Below are positions 33,631 to 42,450 of a DNA stretch of 64,000 nucleotides, piece by piece. The number at the start of each line of letters is the position of its first letter. Position 1 is the stretch's first letter. Where the stretch lies: NCBI GenBank assembly GCA_934667125.1, contig CAKULF010000002.1, positions 1 through 64,000 of the forward strand, in the 5' to 3' direction. The notes under the pieces were generated by a model that did no database searches, was not told the DNA's origin, and saw nothing but the letters and a program-made list of their open reading frames with translations. A program made the position numbers and the translations under genes. This DNA comes from an uncultured Candidatus Melainabacteria bacterium. GTDB lineage: Bacteria; Cyanobacteriota; Vampirovibrionia; Gastranaerophilales; Gastranaerophilaceae.

Positions 33631-34949
33631 TATTTATCTCCTTTAGGTCTATATGAAACAACGATAGGTGTTCCTTTGAACCCAAAATTTTCTCTCAATT
33701 TTTTCATCATATAACGTTTATAGTGGTCTTGGATTAAATCTTTGTTGTTTATAAAAATAACAAAAGTCGGAGGGTTGTTTTTCGCTTGAGTAGCGTAATA
33801 TATTCTAAGCATTTTTCCTTTAATTGAAGTTGGCGGATTAAGGTTATATGCTTCTGAAACAACCTTGTTCAATAAGCCCGTTGAAATTCTTTTTTCTCTT
33901 TGTTCTTGAATTTCAAGCGCTTTTTTAAAAATATTATCCAATCTTTGACCTGTTTTTGCCGAAATAAAGATTTTTTCAGCATAATTTAAAAACGGAACTT
34001 CTCTCTCGATTTGTTCTTCAAATTTATGAGTCGGAGTATTTTTAACCAAATCCCATTTATTAAACGCTAAAATCAAGCCACAACCTGCTTCTTCTGCTAT
34101 TGAAGCTATTTTTTTATCTTGGTCTGAAATATTTTCAAGAGAATCGATAACTAATAATGCTACGTCACATTCTCTAATTGCTCTAATTGCTCTATCAACA
34201 GCAAACATTTCAACACCATAATCCACTTTGGATTTTTTCCTAATCCCTGCCGTATCAACAAGCCTAAAGACTTTATCTTCAAAAACAACTTCCTCGTCAA
34301 TTGAATCTCTGGTTGTTCCTGAAACATTTGAAACGATTGCTCTTTGTTTTTTTAATAAATTATTTAATATTGAGCTTTTGCCTGCGTTTGGCTTTCCAAC
34401 TATAGCAATTTTTAAAGGCTTATCTATTTCTTCTTCATCATCTTTTGATGGAGCTATATCTTTTGTTATGATATCCAACAAATCGCCAACTCCGCCATCA
34501 CCGTGCAGAGCGGATAATAAGTGCATATTATCAAAACCTAATGCCCAAAATTCGCTTGCTAAATCTCTTTGATGAGGAGAATCAACCTTATTTACCACAA
34601 GCAAAACTTCCTTATCGATTTGGCGAAGTTTATTTGCAATGTCGTAATCATAAGGGTTTAGACCCGATAGAGCGTCTACGATAAACAAAATCATATCCGC
34701 TTCTTCGATTGCAAGTTCAACTTGAGAATTGATATTTTTTACAAATTCATCATCATTATTTTCAACAATACCGCCAGTATCAATCATAATGAACTTTTTG
34801 TCTTGCCATTCACAATCAATATATATTCTATCTCTTGTGATATTAGGTTTATCATCAACAATAGATAGCCTTTTGCCTGCAATTCTATTGATTAAAGTAG
34901 ATTTACCCACATTTGGGCGCCCGATTATTGCTATAACTTTTTCTTTCAT
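33630..34949 (-). CDS. der: Ribosome biogenesis GTPase Der (EngA)
   Basis: Double GTPase needed for 50S assembly, 439 aa. First G domain: GRPNVGKSTLINRI (P-loop), DTGG, NKVD. Second: GKPNAGKSSILNNL (P-loop), DTAGIRKKSKVDYGVE, NKWD. The KH-like C-terminal domain (about 355-439) has FVIFINNKDLIQDHYKRYM. A -10-type box TAGAAT stands exactly six bases before the ATG, so the gene may be expressed from a leaderless mRNA as well as from the upstream sigma-like gene. Confidence 0.96.
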   Translation of the reverse strand: MKEKVIAIIGRPNVGKSTLINRIAGKRLSIVDDKPNITRDRIYIDCEWQDKKFIMIDTGGIVENNDDEFVKNINSQVELAIEEADMILFIVDALSGLNPYDYDIANKLRQIDKEVLLVVNKVDSPHQRDLASEFWALGFDNMHLLSALHGDGGVGDLLDIITKDIAPSKDDEEEIDKPLKIAIVGKPNAGKSSILNNLLKKQRAIVSNVSGTTRDSIDEEVVFEDKVFRLVDTAGIRKKSKVDYGVEMFAVDRAIRAIRECDVALLVIDSLENISDQDKKIASIAEEAGCGLILAFNKWDLVKNTPTHKFEEQIEREVPFLNYAEKIFISAKTGQRLDNIFKKALEIQEQREKRISTGLLNKVVSEAYNLNPPTSIKGKMLRIYYATQAKNNPPTFVIFINNKDLIQDHYKRYMMKKLRENFGFKGTPIVVSYRPKGDK

Positions 34950-34955
34950 AGCTTA

Positions 34956-34961
34956 ATTCTA
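34956..34961 (-). promoter_or_regulatory. -10 box of der, leaderless geometry
   Basis: TAGAAT on the minus strand ends six bases before the ATG at 34949; no SD is visible. Confidence 0.5.
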
Positions 34962-34979
34962 CTATAAAATAACCGAAAA

Positions 34980-35645
34980 TTACAGATTATCTTTAGCAAG
35001 CTTAATCATTTCAACAAATCTTTTTGATAATTCCATTTGCGAAATTGTTAATTGACGGGCAATATCCGCTTGTTTGAAGCGTTTTATATATCTTAGAGAA
35101 AAAATTTCATAATATTTTTTGTTAGGATATTTGCTATCCAAAATTTTAATCATTTTAACAAGCTTTTCCATAGTATTTTCTGAAATTCTTTTAGCAGGGC
35201 AAAATTCCAAAGGGTCAATCAACCCGTCAACCGTGTCATATCTTTCGCTTCGTTGAATTTCTTCTTTAAGATTGACTATGTTTCTTCTTGTTTTTTCCAT
35301 CTCATATTCTTGCGCTAGTCTATCTTCTTCATCTAATACAGATGGTTTTAGGGTCACAATTTCATCTTGTAACTTATTATTTTTTTCAATTTGTCTATAA
35401 ATTTGCGTTTGAGAAAATTTTTGTTTTTCCTTTAAAACACTTTCCATACAGCTATCACAGATTGCAAAAAGATGTTTTTTTAATCTATCTTTATCTCGAA
35501 TAGTGTCCATTAAAAGGTAGGATTTTTTATACACGGAATCGACAAAAATATCTATCAATTCCTCGTTTCCACGGAATTTGATACTTTCTCTAACTACTGA
35601 TTCAATAAGCGCTCTATGTTCTTTTGATATACTTAATTTTTTCAT
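34980..35645 (-). CDS. Sigma-70-like protein, unassigned group
   Basis: 221 aa, no signal peptide. The N-terminal part (about 20-75) resembles sigma region 2 helices; the middle (about 80-140) is a charged coiled coil with no known match. The C-terminal 55 residues form a sigma region 4-like HTH (IFSLRYIKRFKQADIARQLT, then ISQMELSKRFVEM). It therefore looks like a divergent sigma factor or sigma-derived regulator. It lies 30 bases upstream of der on the same strand. SD weak (AGAG). The similarity is moderate; a plain HTH regulator is possible. Confidence 0.6.
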   Translation of the reverse strand: MKKLSISKEHRALIESVVRESIKFRGNEELIDIFVDSVYKKSYLLMDTIRDKDRLKKHLFAICDSCMESVLKEKQKFSQTQIYRQIEKNNKLQDEIVTLKPSVLDEEDRLAQEYEMEKTRRNIVNLKEEIQRSERYDTVDGLIDPLEFCPAKRISENTMEKLVKMIKILDSKYPNKKYYEIFSLRYIKRFKQADIARQLTISQMELSKRFVEMIKLAKDNL

Positions 35646-35823
35646 TTTCTAGCTCTATTAAAATATTAGTATAATAATTAAATTATGACATCATTAATTA
35701 AATTTTTGTAACATTTTACATAGAAAAGTAAAGTAAATAACTGATTTTGTTAAGAAGTTTGGACATATAGTTTTTTAGAATATATAATATATTTTAGATA
35801 ATTATCATTTTGACTTGGAATAA

Positions 35824-38007
35824 ATGAATAAGATATATATAAAACCACTTATTATATTAATATTCTTGTCCTTATACATCGGGCAAAATTTTTGTCGTGC
35901 CGATGTAGATATTGCTGAATTTAAGAAAATTAAACAAGTCAAAACTATATTTAATAGAGATAAAAATAAAACTAATTCCAAGTCTAAAAAACAAAAATCT
36001 CTTAAACTTGAAGAAACAAAAATAGATTCTTCTGCCCCATTTTCAATGTTTGAAGATATGCAAGACGAAAGCTTTGCAAATGTTCGAGATACAAAAGAAG
36101 AAAAAGAACTTGAAAATTCAAAAACAAACTCATTTTTTTCAAGATTTAAGTTTAAAAAGAAAAGCAAAAACAAAAAAAACGAAGAAATTATAGAAGAAGA
36201 AACCGTAACGGATAGCCCGATTACGCCACTGGAAGATGAATACACATATATAAATGACACCGACAACGTTATTATTCAAGAAGTTGAAATATATGGAAAT
36301 AATCTTTTAGATATTAATTATATTAAAGATCAAATCAAGTCAAAAGAAGGTTATCAATACATCCGCTCTAACGTTTCAAACGACCTTAAAGCGCTATATG
36401 CAACAGGATATTTTACTCAAAATATTAGAGCTCTTCCAATCAAAATTGATGATAGAAATGTTAAATTAAGAATTATCTTAGAAGAAAATCCGCCTATTGC
36501 AGGCTTTAACATCATTGGAAACAACAGCATTTCAAACAAAGACATTATTTCAATTCTTGACCAATATCAAGGATTGCCTCAAAACATTTTGAGCATTAAT
36601 AATGCAATTAATGAAATTCAAGAATTATATTCTTCAAAAGGCTATATTTTAGCCAGAGTTGAAAAAGTTTCGGACGATCCTGACGGATATGTAAATATTA
36701 AAATTGATGAGGGGATTATTGGAGATATTATTGTTGATGGCAATAATAAAACTCGTGATTTCATTGTTAAAAGAAACATTTTGCTTCAACCAGGGAGCGT
36801 TTATAACGAAAACACTATGCGCTCGGATATCTTAAGATTAATGGGCACACAAGCTTTTAAAGATGTTCAAAGAGAATTGAAAAAAGATGAACAAACAGGC
36901 TTGTATGATGTTTATATCGCTCTTGAAGAACAAAGAACAGGAAAAATCTCGCTTGGTGTTGGTATTGATTCATCATCAGGTTTCTTTGGCTCTGTTGGCT
37001 TTGGCGAAAACAATTTTAGAGGTTTAGGACAAAAATTAAATCTTAACTTGATGGCTGGTACAGGTATTTTGATGAACGATAGTTCCGTTGTTTCAAAAGC
37101 CAATTTGCAAGGCGAGATTAGTTTCCTTGAACCTATGTTTAAACGTGAAAACCAACAATTAGGTGTTCGTGGTTTTGCAAGATATTATGGAAGCTATCAA
37201 GTTCCGCTTGCTGTTGAAAAGAGAATTGGCGCTGATATAACCATTTCTCGTAAGTTTACAGCATTTAAAAATCTATCAGGTTCAATCGGCTTTGGGGTTG
37301 AAAATGTTGACTTATCAGAGGGCGATGAAGGCAAAATCCGCTCTATGTACCTAGCAAGCGGCACTCCTTGGTCACAACGTTCTAAAGAATTAGAGGGCGG
37401 CTTCTTTGTAAAAATCACTCCTGCTTTAACTTATGATACTAGAGATAGCGTGGTTAACGCAAGAAAAGGTGTTTTAGCAAGAATTACATTTGAAGAAAAT
37501 ATTGGAATTTCAGGAAGCACATTCGGCAAATTGCACGGTATGATTAGAAAATACACCCCAGTGGGCAAAAAATCGTCTATCGTTATTACTGCTCGTGCAG
37601 GCGGAAAAATCCACGGCAACATGCCTGATTTTGCAGGATTTAGCCTTGGCGGTCCATATAACATTCGTGGTTTCAACATCTCTGAAGTTGGCGTAGGTAA
37701 CGGATTTATGATGGGTAGCGCCGAATATCGTGTTCCTCTTCCATTTATTGATAGAATTACAAGCAACGCATTTCTTAACAACATCAGATTTGCAGTGTTC
37801 TCTGACGCCGGTACAATATTTACAAAATCTACAGGCTCAAGAGTATATAATAAACCAGGATACGCTATTACCGTTGGTGTTGGCTTAAGAGTATTCATCC
37901 CAGGGCTTGGACCAATCAACCTAGATTATGGTATTCCTGTAACAAATACAGGCGGCATGAAACGTGATTCCGGATTCTTTACATTTGGTATGGGCGAAAT
38001 GTACTAG
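35824..38007 (+). CDS. bamA: Outer membrane protein assembly factor BamA (Omp85)
   Basis: Inserts beta-barrel proteins into the outer membrane. 727 aa with a signal peptide (about 1-26), an acidic/Lys-rich linker (about 30-135), three POTRA domains (about 148-375; the second contains IAGFNIIGNNSISNKDI and the third IIGDIIVDGNNKTRDFIVKR), and a C-terminal barrel (about 380-727). The barrel has IRGF in the loop-6 motif (GGPYNIRGF, about 615) and a final barrel strand ending in Tyr. Three POTRAs match cyanobacterial-type Omp85. Its stop abuts the mobile-element fragment on the other strand, and no terminator is left between them. Confidence 0.93.
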   Translation: MNKIYIKPLIILIFLSLYIGQNFCRADVDIAEFKKIKQVKTIFNRDKNKTNSKSKKQKSLKLEETKIDSSAPFSMFEDMQDESFANVRDTKEEKELENSKTNSFFSRFKFKKKSKNKKNEEIIEEETVTDSPITPLEDEYTYINDTDNVIIQEVEIYGNNLLDINYIKDQIKSKEGYQYIRSNVSNDLKALYATGYFTQNIRALPIKIDDRNVKLRIILEENPPIAGFNIIGNNSISNKDIISILDQYQGLPQNILSINNAINEIQELYSSKGYILARVEKVSDDPDGYVNIKIDEGIIGDIIVDGNNKTRDFIVKRNILLQPGSVYNENTMRSDILRLMGTQAFKDVQRELKKDEQTGLYDVYIALEEQRTGKISLGVGIDSSSGFFGSVGFGENNFRGLGQKLNLNLMAGTGILMNDSSVVSKANLQGEISFLEPMFKRENQQLGVRGFARYYGSYQVPLAVEKRIGADITISRKFTAFKNLSGSIGFGVENVDLSEGDEGKIRSMYLASGTPWSQRSKELEGGFFVKITPALTYDTRDSVVNARKGVLARITFEENIGISGSTFGKLHGMIRKYTPVGKKSSIVITARAGGKIHGNMPDFAGFSLGGPYNIRGFNISEVGVGNGFMMGSAEYRVPLPFIDRITSNAFLNNIRFAVFSDAGTIFTKSTGSRVYNKPGYAITVGVGLRVFIPGLGPINLDYGIPVTNTGGMKRDSGFFTFGMGEMY

Positions 38008-38368
38008 GAATAATCTTTGATAGGATTTCATCAGTATTACTGATGTTGTTATCTTTCTATTTGAATTTAAGTCCGCCTCAATATAACCTTTCGGTATCTG
38101 CTGATTATTCATAATGTAATAAGCATTAAGCATAATCTCATGGTTTTTTTCATCATTTTTAAACTTATCTGAACCCTCGGCTATTTCAAAGGCATTTTCA
38201 AGCGTGTGAATTTTAGCTAAAAGACTATTTTGCTTATCACCTTCATTTGTTTTGGATATATCTTCATACAGTGAAGTTAATTTATCCATAACTTCAGAAT
38301 AAGAAAACCCTGCAATTAATTGTTCATTTTCTTGAATATCGCTGGAATTTACTTCTTGATAATATGTC

Positions 38369-38422
38369 TTAGGATTTTTAATTTCCTTGATGTTATAAAG
38401 ATGTACAATTTTAGGGTTGAAA
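38369..38422 (-). repeat. Direct repeat copy 1 inside the polyvalent fragment
   Basis: This and 39689-39742 share 32 identical bases plus a further nearly identical stretch, encoding LYNIKEIKNP. The copies lie 1320 bases apart. Confidence 0.75.
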
Positions 38423-39688
38423 TTTTCTGTGTTATCGCTTATAATATTTGTATCAGCTTTCGCTCCATTTAAGTTACGTTTAGCGTATCCCAGCGGAAGC
38501 TGATTTTTATATTCTTCCGTATCAAAAAGTATTTGAAATGTCTTATCCCCTATTTTTACATCGGTTTTAAAATAGTGATAATTTTCAATATTAGGCTTTT
38601 TGTCTTTTTTTGTATTTTCTTTTTCTCCTATATATTCAGCATTTGCAAGCAACTTTTCTAAAGACATAATATATTTTCTATGTCTATTTTTTTGAGTTAT
38701 ATTTAATTTTTTATAATTCCCTGCATTGAGAATTTTGTTAGTAGTTCTTCTACCACCTTTAACATCCACAAACCATTCGGGCGACAATGTCGCAAACTTA
38801 GTACCATTTTCAACAATTTTATTGATATAGGCTTTTACTTCATTGATGGATGGACTTTTTCCAAAATCATTTGTTAAATCGACAATATTGTTATTGCTTG
38901 GAGTATTTTGATAATATGTTTTAGTGTTTACAAAATTAGATAATCTTCCGTATCCATAATGCAACGTGTTGTATCTTTCGTTAAATCCTTTGATATATTG
39001 GAGTTCGCTTCTTCCTCTTTGTGATTCTTTACGTAAATCCATATTGAAGAAAGCACGTAGTCCATAGTTTCTAATTTTTCTATTAGACGAGTTACCCAAT
39101 AGCGATTGCAAAGCCAACGCAACATTATCAACCTCTGTTTCTATTGCTGAATTATTATAATAACTATATGCTTTTTTATGTTGTTTTACAAGTTCATAAT
39201 CTTTTTTTACATCTTTTATATTATGTTTTTTTGTAAAATCTTTATATTTTTTTATATCTTCTTTTGATACATTTATTGCATTTAAAAATTCTTGAAGTTC
39301 TTGTTTATCTTCTTCACTTAATTGTTTATTGTTTAAATTTTTATCTGCATATCTAATCGCATTTTCAAGTTTTGCGTGCATTAATTCGTGCAACAGCACC
39401 CTAATAAATTGTTGTCCTTTATTAGAGTAAGAATCTATTTTATTGTAATTCAAGTAAACTGTTTTATTGAAAAATTCTAAATATCCACCTGCAGAACCTT
39501 CACGTTCTGCCATCCATTTTGGCATCTCTTGAAAATATACATCATCTAAAACATCACTAAAATAATTTTTTAATGGTTTCAATAATGTTACTGAATCAAA
39601 TATTTCAGTTACTTTTTCTTTATCTTTTTTTGATAATATGTCTTTAAGAATATTAACTGTTTTTAAAATATCTGATTGAAAATAAATA

Positions 39689-39742
39689 TTAGGATTTTTA
39701 ATTTCCTTGATGTTATAAAGATATACAGATTTAGGGTTGAAA
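39689..39742 (-). repeat. Direct repeat copy 2 inside the polyvalent fragment
   Basis: Partner of the copy at 38369-38422; same coding frame, same linker sequence. Confidence 0.75.
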
Positions 39743-40865
39743 ACATCTTTAATATGGTTTATACTAATATTAGCAGTACCTAGTCTGTTAGAAGTCAACT
39801 CATTAGAGCCAATTCTAGTTGCAGTAGGTACTGTTTTTATTATTTTTATTTTATGTCCTGCAAACGTATTGGGAGTATTATTCTGTTTCGGAACATCAAT
39901 ACTTATTTCTATACCATAAATATTATCATTATATTTAAAGGCATTGTAATATATTTCTTGTCCTTCAACTTTTTTGCTGTGTTTTTCGTCAGATTTTTTA
40001 AAGTGAGAATAAATTGAATTTTCAACAAGTTCTTTTAAACCTGCGTAAGAATTTCTTTTTACTTCATTTTTAAAAGTTCTTTTCATTGAACGGCTGATAT
40101 TAGATTTTGAAAACTGAACCTTTCTACTGTTATCTTTTATTACTACATTACCAATTAAATTAAGATTATCTTCTATCCATTTTTTTAATTCAGATACTTT
40201 TTCAAAATTTGGAACTGAATCACTATCAATGTTAATCGGTTCAATTTTCTTATCAGTTTCATTAAATTGATGATAAACATTAGAATTGCTTTCATCAAAA
40301 GTTCCTTGATTTTCAAATGTGTCATTAATCTGATTAATAATCATTTGCTTTGTATCTTCAAGCATTTTATTTGCTTTGTTTATTTGCAGTTCGTAATCAT
40401 TTTTTAATTTATTTTTTTGTTTTTCTGTTTTTGCTTTAGATAACTTTAAGTTATAATTTTCTTCAATTTTTTTAATTGAATTATCATAACGAGAATACAT
40501 TTCTCTTGCATCTTCAATCTTTGTTCTTAAATATGAATTTCCATTTTCAGCATATTTATATGCTTCATCTGCTGAGGGTAATTGGTTATTTAAAATGTAT
40601 TTCTTTACATCTTCAATTTCTTCTTGATTTACAGTATTAAAATTATTGTTTATATTCCGTTCATCAGGAACATTATATTGAACATCAAACTTATTAAACC
40701 ATTTATCAAATGCTTGAATATCATCAGCACCAAATCTTTTGAAGAACTGACCAAACAGTTTTGAGTGACCAAATGCTACATCTTGACTTACACCGCCTTG
40801 CAAAAATTTTGTATAAGTCTTATCTTCAATTTCTTGTGCTTTTAATTCTTTTTCAAATTACAACT

Positions 40866-40892
40866 AAAAAGACCGAGAAAGTCGGTCTTTTT
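40866..40892. terminator. Terminator after the coupled membrane-protein pair
   Basis: GACCGA (40871-40876) and TCGGTC (40882-40887) with A and T runs outside; it lies 23 bases after the stop of the gene at 40915. The mobile fragment begins next to it. Confidence 0.8.
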
Positions 40893-40914
40893 GCATATTA
40901 TATTTATTTTATGG

Positions 40915-41646
40915 CTATACTTTCATTCTTCCGTTTGTTGAGACCATAAAGCTTTTCATAGTCAAAGGAACACGTCTGTTGAAGTTTGCTAAATCAACTT
41001 TTGTATGGGATGGGTCAAAATATGGTTGATATGGTTCATTTTGCATTTTTGGATTATTTTTTTCCATACGTTTTTGAACAAAATATGCGCTAACATCACG
41101 AATTATAGGAGTTAAAATTGCACATCCTACAACAGCGCCAACAAACGCACCAAGAACACCAAAACCAGATTTAACGCTATCTTTATATAGATTTTTTCCT
41201 GCTTCGGTTAATTCGCCGCCATCTTTTAATTTTGCAACCATTGCGCTGACATATTCGCCTGATTTTTTACCTAAGCCGAAAAGTCCGCCATCTTTTGCTT
41301 TTAAAATAGCTTTATCAACATATTCTTTAGCATTTTCAGCGATTTTTACTTCGCCCATTTTTGCAAGAGTTTTATCTGCAACAGGTCCTTTTAACCAGTC
41401 AATTATTTTTGTTGTCATTGCATAATATAAGCCGATATTTGCAACACCTGTTAAAACACCTGCTGGAACTAAGAATTTTTTATCTTCTTTTGATGTATTT
41501 TTATCAGAAGCAGCAGCAAAAGTATTACTTGCAGCAGCAAAAACCATACCTAAAGCATTTAAAACAAGCAGTGTATTACCTGCTTTGCTTGGATCAGGGT
41601 TACAAGATGAAAGAAGTTTATTTATGCCATTTGTTATATCTGCCAT
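40915..41646 (-). CDS. Membrane-associated protein of unknown function (second of a coupled pair)
   Basis: 243 aa. Hydrophobic segments lie at about 24-45 (LLVLNALGMVFAAASNTFAA), 58-80 (LVPAGVLTGVANIGLYYAM) and about 165-185 (GAFVGAVVGCAILTPI), the last Gly/Ala-rich. Between them is a Lys/Gly-rich linker (LKAKDGGLFGLGKKSG). The C-terminal 50 residues are polar with MQNEPYQPYFDPSHTK. The family is unknown to me. SD AAGGAGG sits inside the end of the upstream gene and the ATG overlaps its stop, so the pair is translated together. Confidence 0.65.
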   Translation of the reverse strand: MADITNGINKLLSSCNPDPSKAGNTLLVLNALGMVFAAASNTFAAASDKNTSKEDKKFLVPAGVLTGVANIGLYYAMTTKIIDWLKGPVADKTLAKMGEVKIAENAKEYVDKAILKAKDGGLFGLGKKSGEYVSAMVAKLKDGGELTEAGKNLYKDSVKSGFGVLGAFVGAVVGCAILTPIIRDVSAYFVQKRMEKNNPKMQNEPYQPYFDPSHTKVDLANFNRRVPLTMKSFMVSTNGRMKV

Positions 41647-42266
41647 TATTTAACCTCCTTTCCTTGTTCTTTATTTGGTTTTTTATCAAAAATATCTGTC
41701 ATTTTTTTGTTAATCATATTAATAAACGGAGCGTCAATTATAAAGTTTGTAACCGTCATAATTGCAATTGCTACAGCACCACCAACGGTTTTACCCCATT
41801 TTGCCATGTGCTCTGTAAATTCATAAGCATTATCAGCACTAATTTTTCCTTTATCTAAAAGTGTGTCAGCTATGGCACTTCCGCTTTTTTGACCTGCTTT
41901 AGATAATGCTAATGTTGCAAGAGCAATGCAACCCAATCTGATTGCAACACCTGTTATTGTGCCGCCAATTGATTGAGCAGCGGTTCTGATTGCTTGAACT
42001 TTAGAACTTTGATTTGTTCTTCCGTCTTTTTCGTTTGTAACTTTTGTAATAGCTTTACCGATTCCAATATCCATAGCAGGACCGACAACAGCTTCTGAGC
42101 CTGACATAACAATTTTTTGCCCCACAACAGAAGAGGTTGCCAAGCCTGCAATGCCTGCTACTAATTTTGAATTATTTGCAAAAGTATTTGCAACCGTGTC
42201 GGTTAAACTACCTCTAAAATTTTGATTTCTGTTTGCTTGTTGAATTTTTACGTTTGTTACTTTCAT
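41646..42266 (-). CDS. Membrane-associated protein with N-terminal NQNFRG motif (first of a coupled pair)
   Basis: 206 aa without a cleavable signal peptide. The N-terminus has NRNQNFRGSL, then Gly/Ala-rich hydrophobic segments at about 32-55 (LVAGIAGLATSSVVG), 97-125 (GGTITGVAIRLGCIALATLA) and 155-178 (VGGAVAIAIMTVTNFI). The last 20 residues are charged (KKPNKEQGKE). The NF-basic-G element recurs in another protein here (53 kb). Function unknown. The stop overlaps the next start (TAATG). Confidence 0.65.
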   Translation of the reverse strand: MKVTNVKIQQANRNQNFRGSLTDTVANTFANNSKLVAGIAGLATSSVVGQKIVMSGSEAVVGPAMDIGIGKAITKVTNEKDGRTNQSSKVQAIRTAAQSIGGTITGVAIRLGCIALATLALSKAGQKSGSAIADTLLDKGKISADNAYEFTEHMAKWGKTVGGAVAIAIMTVTNFIIDAPFINMINKKMTDIFDKKPNKEQGKEVK

Positions 42267-42450
42267 AGACTCACTTTTTTATTTTCAAATCACTACATTA
42301 AAACCGCATCAATTATTTTTTTTGCTAGCTTGTTTATCCTTTTTAACATTTTTTTACATAGCTTTTTATTGATGATAGGATTATAATTTTAGGATAAGAT
42401 ATATTATATCAGAATATTGTAAAAAATACACCAAATAGGATATTAAGATT

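Larger units (their letters stand above)
37921..40857 (-). pseudogene. Decayed fragment of a mobile-element large polyvalent protein
   Basis: An open frame of about 980 codons without a start: it begins directly after an in-frame TAA at 40858-40860, has no ATG near its 5' end and no SD. It ends inside bamA on the opposite strand, so its last about 28 residues are antisense of bamA. Modules visible: helical start (about 1-150), a segment resembling large-polyvalent-protein-associated domains (IYGIEISIDVPK, TFAGHKIKI), a metallopeptidase motif HELMHAKLE (near 470), a nuclease-like stretch (about 670-760), and two copies of a linker LYNIKEIKNP. Such polyvalent proteins belong to phages and conjugative elements; here only a remnant remains between a terminator and bamA. 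Confidence 0.75.

Noticed and set aside
37920..38007. C-terminal 28 residues of the polyvalent frame as genuine protein
   Set aside because: They are the antisense of the conserved BamA last strands.
4213..42392. Shared TAGGATTATAATT-like operator upstream of leuA and of the 4.3-kb gene
   Set aside because: The match is short, palindromic around TATAAT and in AT-rich DNA; chance is not excluded.
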